A stretch of DNA of 64,000 nucleotides from Cellulosilyticum lentocellum DSM 5427 (GCF_000178835.2 NC_015275.1:2377001-2441000), one strand, 5' to 3'. Counted from the stretch's first letter, positions 17,681-28,840 are shown. Numbers and translations are program-made. Notes: generated by a model not told the origin, from the sequence alone.

Positions 17681-17728
17681 AAAAGCAAAAAAGGATACTA
17701 TTTTTTCAATAGTACCTTTTTTGCTTTT
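17681..17728 (+). terminator. Terminator of the tRNA operon
   Basis: AAAAGCAAAAAAGGTA-type arm (17681-17702) and its complement at 17708-17728 with one bulged base; T-rich right arm. Confidence 0.75.
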
Positions 17729-17800
17729 AACAGTAAAATTTATCATGTTTGTCCCTTTTCTATCATATGATATGTTGTAGACAAGTTGGAGGGATGTAAT

Positions 17801-19147
17801 ATGAATAGATATCGTCAAAAATTAACAATTTTATCATTTACTATTGTAGTAATACTCGTTTTATTATGGTTAATTAAAGGATTTAATTTATCTTGGGTAG
17901 AAGTGAAAAAAGATTATGCGGAAATTACAATCAATTTTCTACTACCAATGGAACAAGCCGGCTTCGAACAGTACATTAAATGGTTAGGTGAAGTGCCTTA
18001 TGAAAATAATGTAGACTATTCAGTTACTTGGATTAAACCAGAAGTTGTATCTATAAAAGTCAAAGAAACCAGTTTAATTAAAGGGAAAAAAGTAAAGATG
18101 CTTATTGAAAATGCCCCTACAAAATGGCAAGGAATTTGTAAATCTGAAGAAGTACATATTGCTTTTAAAGCTCCAATTCATATACTAAGTCCACAAAATG
18201 ATTTTCTTATTTCTAGTAGTAATTCATTTGAAGTTCAATTTAGTACACCTATGAACGCTACTCAAATCAATAAATTTTTGCAATGCGACGCAACTTTTTA
18301 TATCAAACCTTATATTGTAACAGCTACTAATGGTAAACAATATACAGATTTAACGCGTTTTGTTTTTACTCCTAAATCACCTTTAGAAAATGGTAAACGT
18401 TACGTTCTTTCTTTCAAGGCAGGCATGCCTTCACATACGGGAACCCTACTAGATGAAGATCAAGTATTTGTGTTACAGGTAGATCAAAAACCATCTATTA
18501 CTAAGACTTATCCCGCTAAACAAGATAAGTGGATTGGTCTTTATCCACGTTTAACTCTAGAAAGTAAAGATGCTATTGTTAAAGCTACTGTTATGATTGC
18601 GAATGATAAAATTAATGGCATACTAACAGATGCTCATCATGCCTATTTTCTTTTGCAAGATCGATTAAAACCAGAAACAACATATGAAGCTATTTTTCAA
18701 ACACAGGTGGCAAGTGGTGAAATAAGTGAACCTGAAACGGTTCAATTTACCACAACTACTTTAAAGCAAAATCGTCTATGGTTAGAAGTAGTTTGTAGTC
18801 AAAATACAGTAGTTTACTGTTATCAAGGCGAAAAAAAGATTAAGACCATGGTTTGCTCATTAGGCGAAGGAAAATATGCACCTCCTCTTGGCACATATTA
18901 TTTACAAGGTAAAGCAGATGTTTATGAAGATGCTGTGCATAAAGAGGGTGCTAATTTTTGGATAAAAATTAGTGATGAATATGGCTTTCAAGGTTACATA
19001 AGAGATGCTTACTGGAATATACTTACTAGCGCTAGTAAATCTCTGGGTGCAAGAACTAAAAGAAGAAACATCATTTTAAGTGATGAGGATGCTAAATGGC
19101 TTTATGAAAACTTGCCTGATAATACTATGATTATAATCAGAAATTGA
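17801..19147 (+). CDS. Degenerate L,D-transpeptidase-like membrane protein with Ig-like domains
   Basis: About 448 residues: an N-terminal transmembrane anchor (LTILSFTIVVILVLLWLI), two or three Big_5/Ig-like domains with FVFTPKSPLENGKRYVLSF-type strands (residues ~120-330), and a C-terminal YkuD-like domain (residues ~335-448). The YkuD frame is recognisable from PLGTYYL and SDEDAKWLYENLPDNT. However, the catalytic segment that should read SHGC-R is TKRRNIIL, and the upstream His position is Gln (GFQG). The enzyme should therefore be unable to crosslink peptidoglycan. ATG 17801 is used because GGAGGG lies 7 bases before it. Probably a wall-binding pseudoenzyme. Confidence 0.75.
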   Translation: MNRYRQKLTILSFTIVVILVLLWLIKGFNLSWVEVKKDYAEITINFLLPMEQAGFEQYIKWLGEVPYENNVDYSVTWIKPEVVSIKVKETSLIKGKKVKMLIENAPTKWQGICKSEEVHIAFKAPIHILSPQNDFLISSSNSFEVQFSTPMNATQINKFLQCDATFYIKPYIVTATNGKQYTDLTRFVFTPKSPLENGKRYVLSFKAGMPSHTGTLLDEDQVFVLQVDQKPSITKTYPAKQDKWIGLYPRLTLESKDAIVKATVMIANDKINGILTDAHHAYFLLQDRLKPETTYEAIFQTQVASGEISEPETVQFTTTTLKQNRLWLEVVCSQNTVVYCYQGEKKIKTMVCSLGEGKYAPPLGTYYLQGKADVYEDAVHKEGANFWIKISDEYGFQGYIRDAYWNILTSASKSLGARTKRRNIILSDEDAKWLYENLPDNTMIIIRN

Positions 19148-19262
19148 TTAATACATGTTTGTTTATAATTCAATAAAATTTAATAAAAATGAATTATTTT
19201 GTTGAAAAAATTTCGTATTATGATAAAATGTTTTTAGCGGAAGATGAGCCGCAGGAACTTAA

Positions 19263-20629
<1,367 letters not shown>

Positions 20630-20630
<1 letters not shown>

Positions 20631-20670
20631 AAAAATATCCCTCTCATATATCATGAGAGGGATATTTTTT
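20630..20670 (+). terminator. gdhA terminator
   Basis: AAAAAATATCCCTCTCAT and its exact complement around ATATC, ending in TTTTTT; starts at the last base of the stop codon. Confidence 0.9.
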
Positions 20671-20783
20671 ACCCTCAATACCAAGAGCTTTTTTCTAGTT
20701 TATATTGTATAATAAATGGAATTAGTATAAAATTTAGTTATAAGACAATTTGTAATAACAGAATATAATGTAGGGGGAAAGCT

Positions 20784-21821
20784 ATGCCAAAGTTAACAAT
20801 TCCATTAAATGAATGTATGCCAGGAATGCTAGTTGCTGAAGCTGTTAGAAATTTAGATAATGGTTTAGTCTATGTGGGTGAAAATCAAGAATTAACAGCA
20901 GAAACTATTGAAACCTTAAAGGAACTCAGTTTTAATGAGGTTACTATTTTTGTTAATACATGGGATGATGTATGGAAAATAACTAAAGAAACAAGAGAAA
21001 GCTATAAAAAATGTACAGATACCGTCCAAGTACTTCTTAATCAAGTTACAACTGATAATGTAGTTGATTATGAAGCCTTTAAAAATGTTAAGCTACAAAT
21101 GCAAGAAGCCTTTAACGATAACTATAAAATAATTGGTTGCATTAACCTTTTTAAATATGCTGATAGCTATACATATACACATAGTATTAATGTTGCTTTA
21201 TTAAGCATGCTGATTGGGAAATGGATGAAATATGGGGAACAAATGATAGAATCCTTATTAATTGCTGGACTATTACACGATATTGGTAAGATGAAAATAG
21301 ATCCTAAAATCTTAAATAAACCAGATAAACTAACAGAAAGTGAATTTGAAGAAATTAAGCAGCATTCTCGCTATTCTTATGAACTACTTCAAGATAATAA
21401 AAGTATAAGCTTAGATATTAAAATAGGAATCTTGATGCACCATGAAAAAATGGATGGTTCAGGTTATCCTTATGGGGTTTATAGTGAAAATATTAATGAT
21501 ATCGCTAAAGTATTAGCAGTAGCAGATGTTTATGACGCTATGCTCTCAGAAAGGCCGTATCAAAAAAAACATTCACCTTTTGATGTGATGCAATTAATGC
21601 AAGAAGGTGTATTTGGAAAGCTTGATACAAAAATTCTATTAACATTCTTAACTAATATTGCTACTTATTACATAGGAACTTACGTTCAATTAAGCAATGG
21701 TCAAATAGGAGAAGTAGTTGCCATTAATCCAGCCTGCGTTTATAGACCTATTATCAAAGTACAAGATAAGTATATTGATCTCTATACGGATCATTCTATT
21801 CATATTATTGAACTTACTTGA
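20784..21821 (+). CDS. HD-GYP domain protein, probable cyclic di-GMP phosphodiesterase
   Basis: 345 residues. The N-terminal ~110 residues are a DUF3391-like region seen before HD-GYP domains (starts MPKLTIPLNECMPGMLVAEA). The HD-GYP domain covers ~125-300: YTYTHSINVALLS, LLHDIGKMKIDPKIL (HD), HHEKMDGSGYP (GYP), and VADVYDAMLSERPY. All metal-binding residues appear present. It hydrolyses c-di-GMP in well-studied members (family knowledge). A C-terminal VQLSNGQIGEVV segment is typical. The PilZ protein at 43,946 is a potential c-di-GMP receptor in the same window. Confidence 0.9.
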   Translation: MPKLTIPLNECMPGMLVAEAVRNLDNGLVYVGENQELTAETIETLKELSFNEVTIFVNTWDDVWKITKETRESYKKCTDTVQVLLNQVTTDNVVDYEAFKNVKLQMQEAFNDNYKIIGCINLFKYADSYTYTHSINVALLSMLIGKWMKYGEQMIESLLIAGLLHDIGKMKIDPKILNKPDKLTESEFEEIKQHSRYSYELLQDNKSISLDIKIGILMHHEKMDGSGYPYGVYSENINDIAKVLAVADVYDAMLSERPYQKKHSPFDVMQLMQEGVFGKLDTKILLTFLTNIATYYIGTYVQLSNGQIGEVVAINPACVYRPIIKVQDKYIDLYTDHSIHIIELT

Positions 21822-21909
21822 TTTAAAAAGCTTATGCATAAAATCATAATTAGTGCTCATACTAACTTCGTAGAATATTTCATTTCATGAAAAGGAGTAT
21901 AGCATTCAT

Positions 21910-22176
21910 ATGAAAAAATTATTATTTTTAACAGCACTTGCTGTGATGAGTTTTGCTTTTGTAGGTTGCACAACAACTGATAATGGTACTACAGCAACTA
22001 ATCCACCTATTGAAAGTCCAAGTGTAAGTCCAAGTGTAAGTCCAAGTGTAAGTCCTACTATAAGCCCTACTACAAGTCCAACTAATAATGCAACTAATGG
22101 TATGGTTAATGACAACAATGGTATTGTTAATGATGGCAATACTACTAATAACACAACCAATAACACAGCTAAATAA
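21910..22176 (+). CDS. Small lipoprotein with Ser-Pro repeat and Asn/Thr-rich tail
   Basis: 88 residues. Signal peptide with lipobox AFVGC (Cys at residue 20), then a spacer of SPSV repeats and a tail very rich in Asn and Thr. The DNA at 22015-22055 is a 12-bp tandem repeat (AGTCCAAGTGTA), which could vary in copy number. No folded domain is evident; likely a surface lipoprotein of unknown role. AAAGGAG precedes the ATG region. Confidence 0.75.
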   Translation: MKKLLFLTALAVMSFAFVGCTTTDNGTTATNPPIESPSVSPSVSPSVSPTISPTTSPTNNATNGMVNDNNGIVNDGNTTNNTTNNTAK

Positions 22177-22191
22177 GTAATTGTTTTTTAT

Positions 22192-22218
22192 AAAAGCAAG
22201 GGTGATACCTTTGCTTTT
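22192..22218 (+). terminator. Terminator after the lipoprotein gene
   Basis: AAAAGCAAGG and CCTTTGCTTTT form a stem with T-rich 3' side, 15 bp after the stop. Confidence 0.75.
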
Positions 22219-22226
22219 ATTTTATG

Positions 22227-22256
22227 TTGGGATAAGTTTTTAAAATATGCTATAAT
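22227..22256 (+). promoter_or_regulatory. Promoter of the radical SAM/nth operon
   Basis: TTGGGA 22227-22232, TATAAT 22251-22256, 18-bp spacer. Confidence 0.55.
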
Positions 22257-22288
22257 GAGGCAAGCAATATATAGAAAGGACTGTTAAT

Positions 22289-24031
22289 TTGAAAGTATTA
22301 TTATTAGCACTTAATGCCAAATATATTCATACCTCTTTAGCTTTGCGTTATATAAAAAGCTACTGTAAAGACTATGAATCCCATATAACTATTTTAGAAA
22401 CAACTATTAATAACAATGAAACTGAAATGATTAAAGCCATCTATAAGGAAAAACCAGATATTATCGGTATCTCCTGTTATATATGGAATATGTCTTTTGT
22501 AAAAACCTTGATTCCTACATTAAGAAAGCTTTTACCTCATACAACACTAGTTTTAGGTGGACCGGAAGTTTCTTATGAAGGAGATCACTTATTTGAAGCA
22601 TTAGATATTGACTTAGTGATGGAAGGTGAAGGAGAAGAGACTTGGAAACAATACTTAGACTATCGTATCCAAGGTAAAGGCTCTTTACAAGATATAAATG
22701 GTATTATTTATAAGAAGGAAAATGTTATTATTAAAAATGCACCTCGTCAGCCACTTGATTTAAAGCATTTGCCTTTTGTATATGACTCTTTAGAGGGTTT
22801 AGAACATAAAATCATTTATTATGAGGCTTCTAGAGGCTGCCCTTTTAATTGCCAATACTGCCTTTCATCCACGCATAAAGGCGTACGCTTTGTTCCTTTA
22901 GAACGCGTAAAAATACATCTTACTTACTTCCTAGAACAGCGTGTCAAGCAAGTTAAGTTTGTAGATCGTACCTTTAATACTAAAAAGGCCTATGCGATGG
23001 CCATTTGGGAGCATATTATAGCAAATGATAATGGCTCTACTAACTTTCACTTTGAAATCGCAGCAGAATTAATTGATGATGATATGCTAGAACTTCTAAA
23101 AGGTGCTAGAAATGGTCTTATTCAATTTGAAATAGGTGTCCAATCTACTAATATGAAAGTACTAGAAGCCATTTCTCGTAAAATGCCCTATGAAGATATT
23201 AAAGAAATAACAAGAAAAATAAAAGCACTAGGTAATATTCATCAACACTTAGATTTAATTGCTGGTCTTCCTTATGAAGATTATGCTTCTTTTAGAAATT
23301 CCTTTAATGATGTAATTGCCCTACGTCCTGAGCAATTTCAATTAGGCTTTCTAAAACTTTTAAAAGGATCTGGATTAAGAAAATCAGCAGAAACTTATGG
23401 TCTTATTTATAAAGATGAACCTCCTTATGAAATCCTTTATACAAAAGAAATGAGCTTTGATGAAATGTTGAAGTTGCATAGTATAGAAGAGCTTTTAGAG
23501 AGATATTATAATAGCGGTCGCTTTCATAATAGTCTAGAGTATTTATTCACCTGCTTTAAATCACCTTTCGACTTTTTTGAAGCTCTAATGGTATTTTGGG
23601 AAGAACAAGACTATGATTTGATCCAACACAATAAGCTAGCTTATTATCTTCATCTCATTACTTTTGCAGCCCAGCAGACTACTGTTAACTCTGAACTTCT
23701 CAAGGAATATATTCGACTGGATTATATTCTTCACGAACCTGTTCGTGAAATGCCAGAAGCATTTGAAACCTTGAATCGTGCAAGCTATAAAGTATATTAT
23801 AATGACCTACTTAAAGATGATTTGTTTATTATGAACTATCTACCGAATTTAAGTGGTTTGGTTCCTAGACAACGCTATAAAGAAACTCATTTAGAGTACT
23901 TCCGTTATAATGTATGGGAAAATTATTTAAGTCAAACCTATGATTCCGCAGACTTATTACAGATTCCTATGGGGATATTATTTGATTATTCCTCTTCACC
24001 GATAAAAGGTATTTTAATAGAAAAGGAGTAA
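22289..24031 (+). CDS. B12-binding radical SAM protein with DUF4080
   Basis: 580 residues. Cobalamin-binding-like N-terminal domain (MKVLLLALNAKYIHTSLALR, then DIIGISCYIWN and LVLGGPEVSYE). Radical SAM core with the CX3CX2C cluster motif as CPFNCQYC near residue 185. C-terminal DUF4080 region (residues ~370-570) characteristic of a clostridial family. Chemistry unknown. Start is TTG 22289 with GAAAGGA 8 bases upstream. nth begins 4 bp after the stop, so the two are one operon; why they are paired is not known. Confidence 0.88.
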   Translation: MKVLLLALNAKYIHTSLALRYIKSYCKDYESHITILETTINNNETEMIKAIYKEKPDIIGISCYIWNMSFVKTLIPTLRKLLPHTTLVLGGPEVSYEGDHLFEALDIDLVMEGEGEETWKQYLDYRIQGKGSLQDINGIIYKKENVIIKNAPRQPLDLKHLPFVYDSLEGLEHKIIYYEASRGCPFNCQYCLSSTHKGVRFVPLERVKIHLTYFLEQRVKQVKFVDRTFNTKKAYAMAIWEHIIANDNGSTNFHFEIAAELIDDDMLELLKGARNGLIQFEIGVQSTNMKVLEAISRKMPYEDIKEITRKIKALGNIHQHLDLIAGLPYEDYASFRNSFNDVIALRPEQFQLGFLKLLKGSGLRKSAETYGLIYKDEPPYEILYTKEMSFDEMLKLHSIEELLERYYNSGRFHNSLEYLFTCFKSPFDFFEALMVFWEEQDYDLIQHNKLAYYLHLITFAAQQTTVNSELLKEYIRLDYILHEPVREMPEAFETLNRASYKVYYNDLLKDDLFIMNYLPNLSGLVPRQRYKETHLEYFRYNVWENYLSQTYDSADLLQIPMGILFDYSSSPIKGILIEKE

Positions 24032-24035
24032 AACT

Positions 24036-24728
24036 ATGAAACAAAAACAACAAATTGCTTTTTTATTAGATACATTAGATACGTATTACCCTAAAGAAGT
24101 TATTTGCTACCTGCATCATCGTACGCCCTTTGAACTTTTAATTGCTACAATATTAAGTGCCCAGTGTACAGATGACCGTGTTAATCAAGTAACACCTGGG
24201 CTATTTAAACAATTCCCCAATGTAGAAGCTTTTGCTACAGCTGAACTCAAGGATGTAGAAGAGGCCATTAAAAGTACAGGGTTTTATAAAAATAAAGCTA
24301 AAAACATTATTGCTTGTTCAAGACGGCTAGTAGAGTGCTTTAATGGTGAAGTACCTTCAGATATTGAGTCACTTGTGACTTTAGCTGGTGTAGGTAGAAA
24401 AACAGCCAATGTTATTAGAGGAAATATCTTTCATATTCCTAGCATTGTAGTAGACACACATGTTAAGCGCATTAGCATTAGATGGGGGATTACACCTTAT
24501 GAAGACCCTGTTCAAATAGAAAAAGATCTTATGACTAAATTGCCAGATTCCCATTGGATTCGGTATAATACACAAGTGATCGCACATGGACGTAGCATTT
24601 GCACAGCACGTAGTCCTAAATGCTTGAACTGTATGTTTTTAAGCCACTGCCCTTATGGTCTAGTACACTCTCAAAAACAGCTTCCTATAGAAGCACAAGA
24701 AGCATTAGCACAAGGTCATATGTATTAA
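24036..24728 (+). CDS. nth: Endonuclease III
   Basis: 230 residues. DNA glycosylase/AP lyase for oxidised pyrimidines in base excision repair. Seen: LIATILSAQCTDDRVN, the helix-hairpin-helix LAGVGRKTANVI with the catalytic Lys, VDTHVKRIS with the catalytic Asp, and a C-terminal 4Fe-4S set C-x6-C-x2-C-x5-C (CTARSPKCLNCMFLSHC). Second gene of the operon with the radical SAM gene; AAAAGGAG ribosome site lies inside the upstream gene's end. Confidence 0.97.
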   Translation: MKQKQQIAFLLDTLDTYYPKEVICYLHHRTPFELLIATILSAQCTDDRVNQVTPGLFKQFPNVEAFATAELKDVEEAIKSTGFYKNKAKNIIACSRRLVECFNGEVPSDIESLVTLAGVGRKTANVIRGNIFHIPSIVVDTHVKRISIRWGITPYEDPVQIEKDLMTKLPDSHWIRYNTQVIAHGRSICTARSPKCLNCMFLSHCPYGLVHSQKQLPIEAQEALAQGHMY

Positions 24729-24730
24729 TC

Positions 24731-24766
24731 AAAAAAGTTCCTAGATTACACTAGGAACTTTTTTAT
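24731..24766. terminator. Bidirectional terminator
   Basis: AAAAAAGTTCCTAG and exact complement around ATTACA, between convergent nth and the glycosyltransferase gene. Confidence 0.9.
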
Positions 24767-26037
24767 TGCTCATCTTCTATGCGGTCTTTAGATGTATTTT
24801 TAATATTGTCATTTAAAGTTTGTTTTTTCTTAGCAAGTAGCTTTTTTAAACGAAGGCGAGGTTTCTTATGAGGGTTAGCTTCATAAAATTGATCTAATAT
24901 TTCATGGTAAAATGCCTCAGCATTTAAACCAAAAGTTTCAGCAGATAAAGGTTTAACAGAGTAGAGGGCATTATTTGCTAAATTTTCTCTATAACTAGAA
25001 TCTGATAAAATAGTGACTAAAGCTTCTGATAATTCTTCTTGATTATGGAAAAGTAGGCCATTATAGCCATCTCTAATGAGGCCCGCAATACTCTCATCCT
25101 CTTGTGCAACGATAGGCAATTTTGCAGCCATAGCTTCTGCAAAAGTTAACCCTTGTGTCTCTGTAACAGAAGCACTGACAAAAACATCACCTAATTGATA
25201 CATTTTTCCAATACCACTCCATGGTTGCATTCCTGTAAAAATAACCGAATCTCTGACACCTAACTTTGCAGCTAATTCCTCTAGTTCTAAACGAGAAGGC
25301 CCATCCCCGACTATAACTAATTTAGCAGTAGGTAGCTTTTTAAGAACAAGTGGCATAGCTTCTATAAGTACATCTATACTTTTTTCTTTTGCAACACGCC
25401 CTACAAATAAGATAACAGGGTCAGTTGTTGGGATTTGAAATGTCTCCTTTAAACGGAGAATTTCCTCAGCAGCATATTTTTCACAATTAAAAGGTGAAAA
25501 ATCAATGCCTGTAGGTATAATACGAATAGGTTTTTTTACACCATAACTTCTTAAAAGCTTTTCTGTTTTTTTAGTAGGAGCAACAACACCATCTACACCA
25601 TTACAAAAAGATTTACTGTATTTACGTGCGATTTTAGGTGAAAACTCGATTCCTTTAGAAACATAGTGCATATAATCTTCATAAACTGTATGATACGTAT
25701 GCACAATAGGAATATCTAACTTCTTAGCTACTAATTTTGCAAAAATACCTACTGAAAATTCTGTTTGAGAAAGAATAATGTCTAACTTTAATCGTTTAAT
25801 TTTATGAACTGCCTTATTAGAATAAATAATCCCTACACGATGATCCTTTAAAAATATAAAAGGTAAACTCGCTATACGATGTACATAAGGTGAATGATCA
25901 TCTGCATCAGGATGGCTAATCGTAAAAATATAGACATTATGGCCTTGTTCGCGTAATTTCTTCTCCAAGGTTAAAATAGAGCTTACAACTCCATTAACCT
26001 GTGGAGAATAGGTATCTGAAAAAATACCAATATTCAT
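24763..26037 (-). CDS. GT4 glycosyltransferase, probable glucosyl-diacylglycerol synthase
   Basis: 424 residues, GT-B fold. N-terminus MNIGIFSDTYSPQVNGVVSS and HTYHTVYEDYMHYVSK near residue 115 match alpha-monoglucosyldiacylglycerol synthases and related GT4 enzymes. The C-terminal donor site contains FVGRVAKEKSIDVLIEAM, VIVGDGPSR and the EX7E-type segment SVTETQGLTFAEAMAAK. Lipid acceptor is inferred from the N-terminal motif. The C-terminal tail is highly basic (KPRLRLKKLLAKKKQ), fitting peripheral binding to anionic membrane. A small membrane protein gene lies just upstream on the same strand. Confidence 0.83.
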   Translation of the reverse strand: MNIGIFSDTYSPQVNGVVSSILTLEKKLREQGHNVYIFTISHPDADDHSPYVHRIASLPFIFLKDHRVGIIYSNKAVHKIKRLKLDIILSQTEFSVGIFAKLVAKKLDIPIVHTYHTVYEDYMHYVSKGIEFSPKIARKYSKSFCNGVDGVVAPTKKTEKLLRSYGVKKPIRIIPTGIDFSPFNCEKYAAEEILRLKETFQIPTTDPVILFVGRVAKEKSIDVLIEAMPLVLKKLPTAKLVIVGDGPSRLELEELAAKLGVRDSVIFTGMQPWSGIGKMYQLGDVFVSASVTETQGLTFAEAMAAKLPIVAQEDESIAGLIRDGYNGLLFHNQEELSEALVTILSDSSYRENLANNALYSVKPLSAETFGLNAEAFYHEILDQFYEANPHKKPRLRLKKLLAKKKQTLNDNIKNTSKDRIEDEQ

Positions 26038-26069
26038 TTTATCATCTCACTTTCATTAAGACGTTATCT

Positions 26070-26684
26070 TTAAGATAACTGACTAAGAACTTTTTCTAAG
26101 AGTGGAGAGTTCTTCATATTTTTCATGGCAGTTTCTTTAATCTGATTGAGTGCCTCAGAGTCATTCATTAACTTATAAATTTGAATCAGTAATAAGTAAC
26201 ACTTAGATGCATCACATCCATATAATATACTCATTTCTAGAACTTTTCTAGCTTCTTTAACGAAGCCATTATCATATAATATACTACCATATTCATAGGA
26301 TATATCCATAAAGTTAAAATAATTTCTTTCATAACTTGTTAACATGTCTAATCCACTAGGTCCAAATTGCTGTTTAATTTCTAAGTTAGACATTTGTTTT
26401 AAATTAACCATAGGCGTTTTAGCACAATTTAGAAGTTTCAAGTAAATTTCTTGGCAACTAGAATTGTTAACCACAGGATATTTCTCAAAATCAACTGATA
26501 AAAATAAATTCTCTGGAATAGTTTTTGCACGTACAAACTGCATGGTATGTTCTTTTTCTAATGCCTCTCGCCAATCCCCTTTTTTCTGCTTATTCGTTTT
26601 TTCTACTCTTTGTTTAAAGGTTAGTCCTAATATGAATATTCCCATGACAAAGCACGCAAATGATGGCAACCAACTTAAATCCAT
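26070..26684 (-). CDS. Membrane-anchored helical-repeat protein, function unknown
   Basis: 204 residues: one N-terminal transmembrane helix (LPSFACFVMGIFILGLTF), a charged linker, then an alpha-helical domain (residues ~75-204) with TPR-like spacing (YGSILYDNGFVKEARKVLEM, CYLLLIQIYKLMNDSEALNQ). Probably a cytoplasmic scaffold tethered to the membrane. It is 33 bp upstream of the GT4 gene in the same direction, so likely co-transcribed. AAAGGGGTTAATT precedes ATG 26684. Confidence 0.65.
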   Translation of the reverse strand: MDLSWLPSFACFVMGIFILGLTFKQRVEKTNKQKKGDWREALEKEHTMQFVRAKTIPENLFLSVDFEKYPVVNNSSCQEIYLKLLNCAKTPMVNLKQMSNLEIKQQFGPSGLDMLTSYERNYFNFMDISYEYGSILYDNGFVKEARKVLEMSILYGCDASKCYLLLIQIYKLMNDSEALNQIKETAMKNMKNSPLLEKVLSQLS

Positions 26685-26794
26685 TAATTAACCCCTTTCA
26701 TAAAAACATTATGTTTATTATAATATAATTTGTCTATAATTTAAAGGGATGATTGTTTCATCTCTTAATATGACTGGAATAGAGGGAAAATATC

Positions 26795-28840
26795 ATGGAT
26801 TTAAATAAGAGCCAGAAACAAGCTGTGACCTGTTTACTTAAACCTACCTTGGTCATTGCCGGACCAGGCTCAGGAAAGACACATGTCATTATTAATCGTG
26901 TTCATTATATGATTGAGCAATTAAACTGTGCACCACAGCATATACTTGTCGTGACCTTTAGTAAATTAGCTGCGGAAGAAATGAAACAACGTTATGAAAA
27001 AATTCATGGTGTAACAGGTGTAACATTTGGTACATTACATAGTGTATTTTATCGCATTTTAAGACGTTCAGACCCAAGACGTTATGCCATTGAACATTTA
27101 CTTTTAGAAGATAAAAAGAAAAGTATCTTGCAAAACCTTATAAAAGAATTAGAGCTTGATGAAGAAGAAGATTTTATAGAAAACTTTACAAAGCATCTAT
27201 CACTCATGCAAAACCAACTTATAGAATCCAAAAACTATTATCCTGAAGGGATCTCTAGAGAAGCGTTTATTAAGCTTTTAAAACATTACGAAGCCTTTAA
27301 AGAGCGTCATCAAGCCTTTGATTTTGATGATATGCTAGTAGCTTGTTATTACTTGTTAGATAACGATGATGCTATTTTAAAAGTTGTCAGAGCGCAGTAT
27401 CAATATATCTTAATTGATGAGTTTCAGGATATTAATGAAGTACAGTTTCGTATTATTAAAAAAATAGCAGAAGCAAAACGTCAAATTTTTGTTGTAGGTG
27501 ATGATGATCAAAGTATTTATCAGTTTAGAGGTGCCAAGCCTGAGTTTTTACTAGATTTTAAAAAGCATTTTCCAGAAGTAGAAGAGATTTATTTAGATGT
27601 TAATTATCGTTCAACACAAATGATTCTTAACTATAGCCTAGCTCTTATTGAGCACAATACTAAGCGTTATCTTAAGGCATTAACAACGCCTAATGCCAAG
27701 GGGAGTGCTCCTTTGTTTATTCCTTGTAAGGATGCTAAGGAAGAAGCTCTTTTAATTGTGAATGAAATTATAAAACGCAAGAATGAAGGACTTCCTTTAA
27801 CAGAAATGGCTATTATTTATCGTACTAATTTACAGGCAAGACCTATTGTAGAAACTTTATTAGCAGCTAATATTCCTTTTTGTCTACGTGACGGTATGGT
27901 CAGCTTATATGATCAGTGGATTACACAAGATTTATTTGCCTACTTATATCTAGCAGAAAATATTAATCAACCTGAGCTAGCAGCCCGCATTATTAACAAA
28001 CCTAAACGCTATATTAGCAACGCTGTTATGCAGCAAGCTAAACAGATGGGTGGGCATCTTTTTATGAACTTATTAGGGCTAGAAACCTTAACTGAGTGGC
28101 AAAAAAACTATATTCAGCAGCTTTTATTTGACCTACAGGTTTTAAAAGAAAAGGATTTGAAAAATGCAATAGCTTATATTCGAAGAAATATCGGTTATGA
28201 TCAATATGTAATGGACTATGCAAGTTTTCGAAAGATGCCTGCTTCTAGTCTATTAGAAGTACTAGATGATATTGAAGATTCAACCGAAGGCTATGTTTCA
28301 TTTAAGGAATGGGAAAATATGCTCAAAACGATGTCCGAAGAAGTAAAGACACAAACTAATCATAAAAATATCAAGCAAGAAGCACTTAACTTGATGACTA
28401 TGCATGGTTCAAAAGGTCTAGAATTTAATACTGTTTTTATTATTGGTGTTGTAAATGGGACAATTCCTCATCATAAAAGTCATTTGCCTGCTGAATTAGA
28501 AGAAGAAAGGCGTTTATTTTATGTAGCTATGACACGTGCCAAAGAAAACTTATTCATTTATTCTCCAGAAGAACGACATGGGAAAAATGTAGATATTTCT
28601 CCATTTATCAGTGAGATTCAGGTGCAATTAGTACAATCAAAACTCAAAGTAGGCCAATCACTTTACCATAAAAGCCTAGGGAAAGGATTAATAATGGAAA
28701 TATTGGAAAATGCTGTGATGCTTGTTAAATTTAACAATGGACAAGTACGAAAAATAGATAGTCATTACGCTATAAAAAATGCTATAATAGTTTGGGAGGA
28801 TGAAATAGATGAAAAACCACACAAATCAAAAAAAGAGTAA
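26795..28840 (+). CDS. UvrD/Rep-family ATP-dependent DNA helicase
   Basis: 681 residues, SF1A 3'-5' helicase. Motifs seen: SQKQAV (Q motif), AGPGSGKTHVI (Walker A, residue ~22), DEFQDINEVQ (Walker B), DDDQSIYQFRGA (III), NYRST (IV), MTMHGSKGLEFNTVFI (V) and YVAMTRAKENL (VI). Shorter than PcrA (about 740) and with a short C-terminal tail (QSLYHKSLGKGLIMEI), it is likely an accessory UvrD-like helicase rather than the main PcrA. A short membrane protein gene overlaps its 3' end. Confidence 0.92.
   Translation: MDLNKSQKQAVTCLLKPTLVIAGPGSGKTHVIINRVHYMIEQLNCAPQHILVVTFSKLAAEEMKQRYEKIHGVTGVTFGTLHSVFYRILRRSDPRRYAIEHLLLEDKKKSILQNLIKELELDEEEDFIENFTKHLSLMQNQLIESKNYYPEGISREAFIKLLKHYEAFKERHQAFDFDDMLVACYYLLDNDDAILKVVRAQYQYILIDEFQDINEVQFRIIKKIAEAKRQIFVVGDDDQSIYQFRGAKPEFLLDFKKHFPEVEEIYLDVNYRSTQMILNYSLALIEHNTKRYLKALTTPNAKGSAPLFIPCKDAKEEALLIVNEIIKRKNEGLPLTEMAIIYRTNLQARPIVETLLAANIPFCLRDGMVSLYDQWITQDLFAYLYLAENINQPELAARIINKPKRYISNAVMQQAKQMGGHLFMNLLGLETLTEWQKNYIQQLLFDLQVLKEKDLKNAIAYIRRNIGYDQYVMDYASFRKMPASSLLEVLDDIEDSTEGYVSFKEWENMLKTMSEEVKTQTNHKNIKQEALNLMTMHGSKGLEFNTVFIIGVVNGTIPHHKSHLPAELEEERRLFYVAMTRAKENLFIYSPEERHGKNVDISPFISEIQVQLVQSKLKVGQSLYHKSLGKGLIMEILENAVMLVKFNNGQVRKIDSHYAIKNAIIVWEDEIDEKPHKSKKE

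Noticed and set aside
22015-22055. 12-bp tandem repeat as a possible CRISPR or VNTR array
   Set aside because: It is in frame within the lipoprotein gene and simply encodes Ser-Pro repeats; no spacers.
21906-22166. Hydrophobic Val/Leu-rich minus-strand ORF opposite the lipoprotein
   Set aside because: Shadow of the repeat-rich coding strand; no ribosome site.
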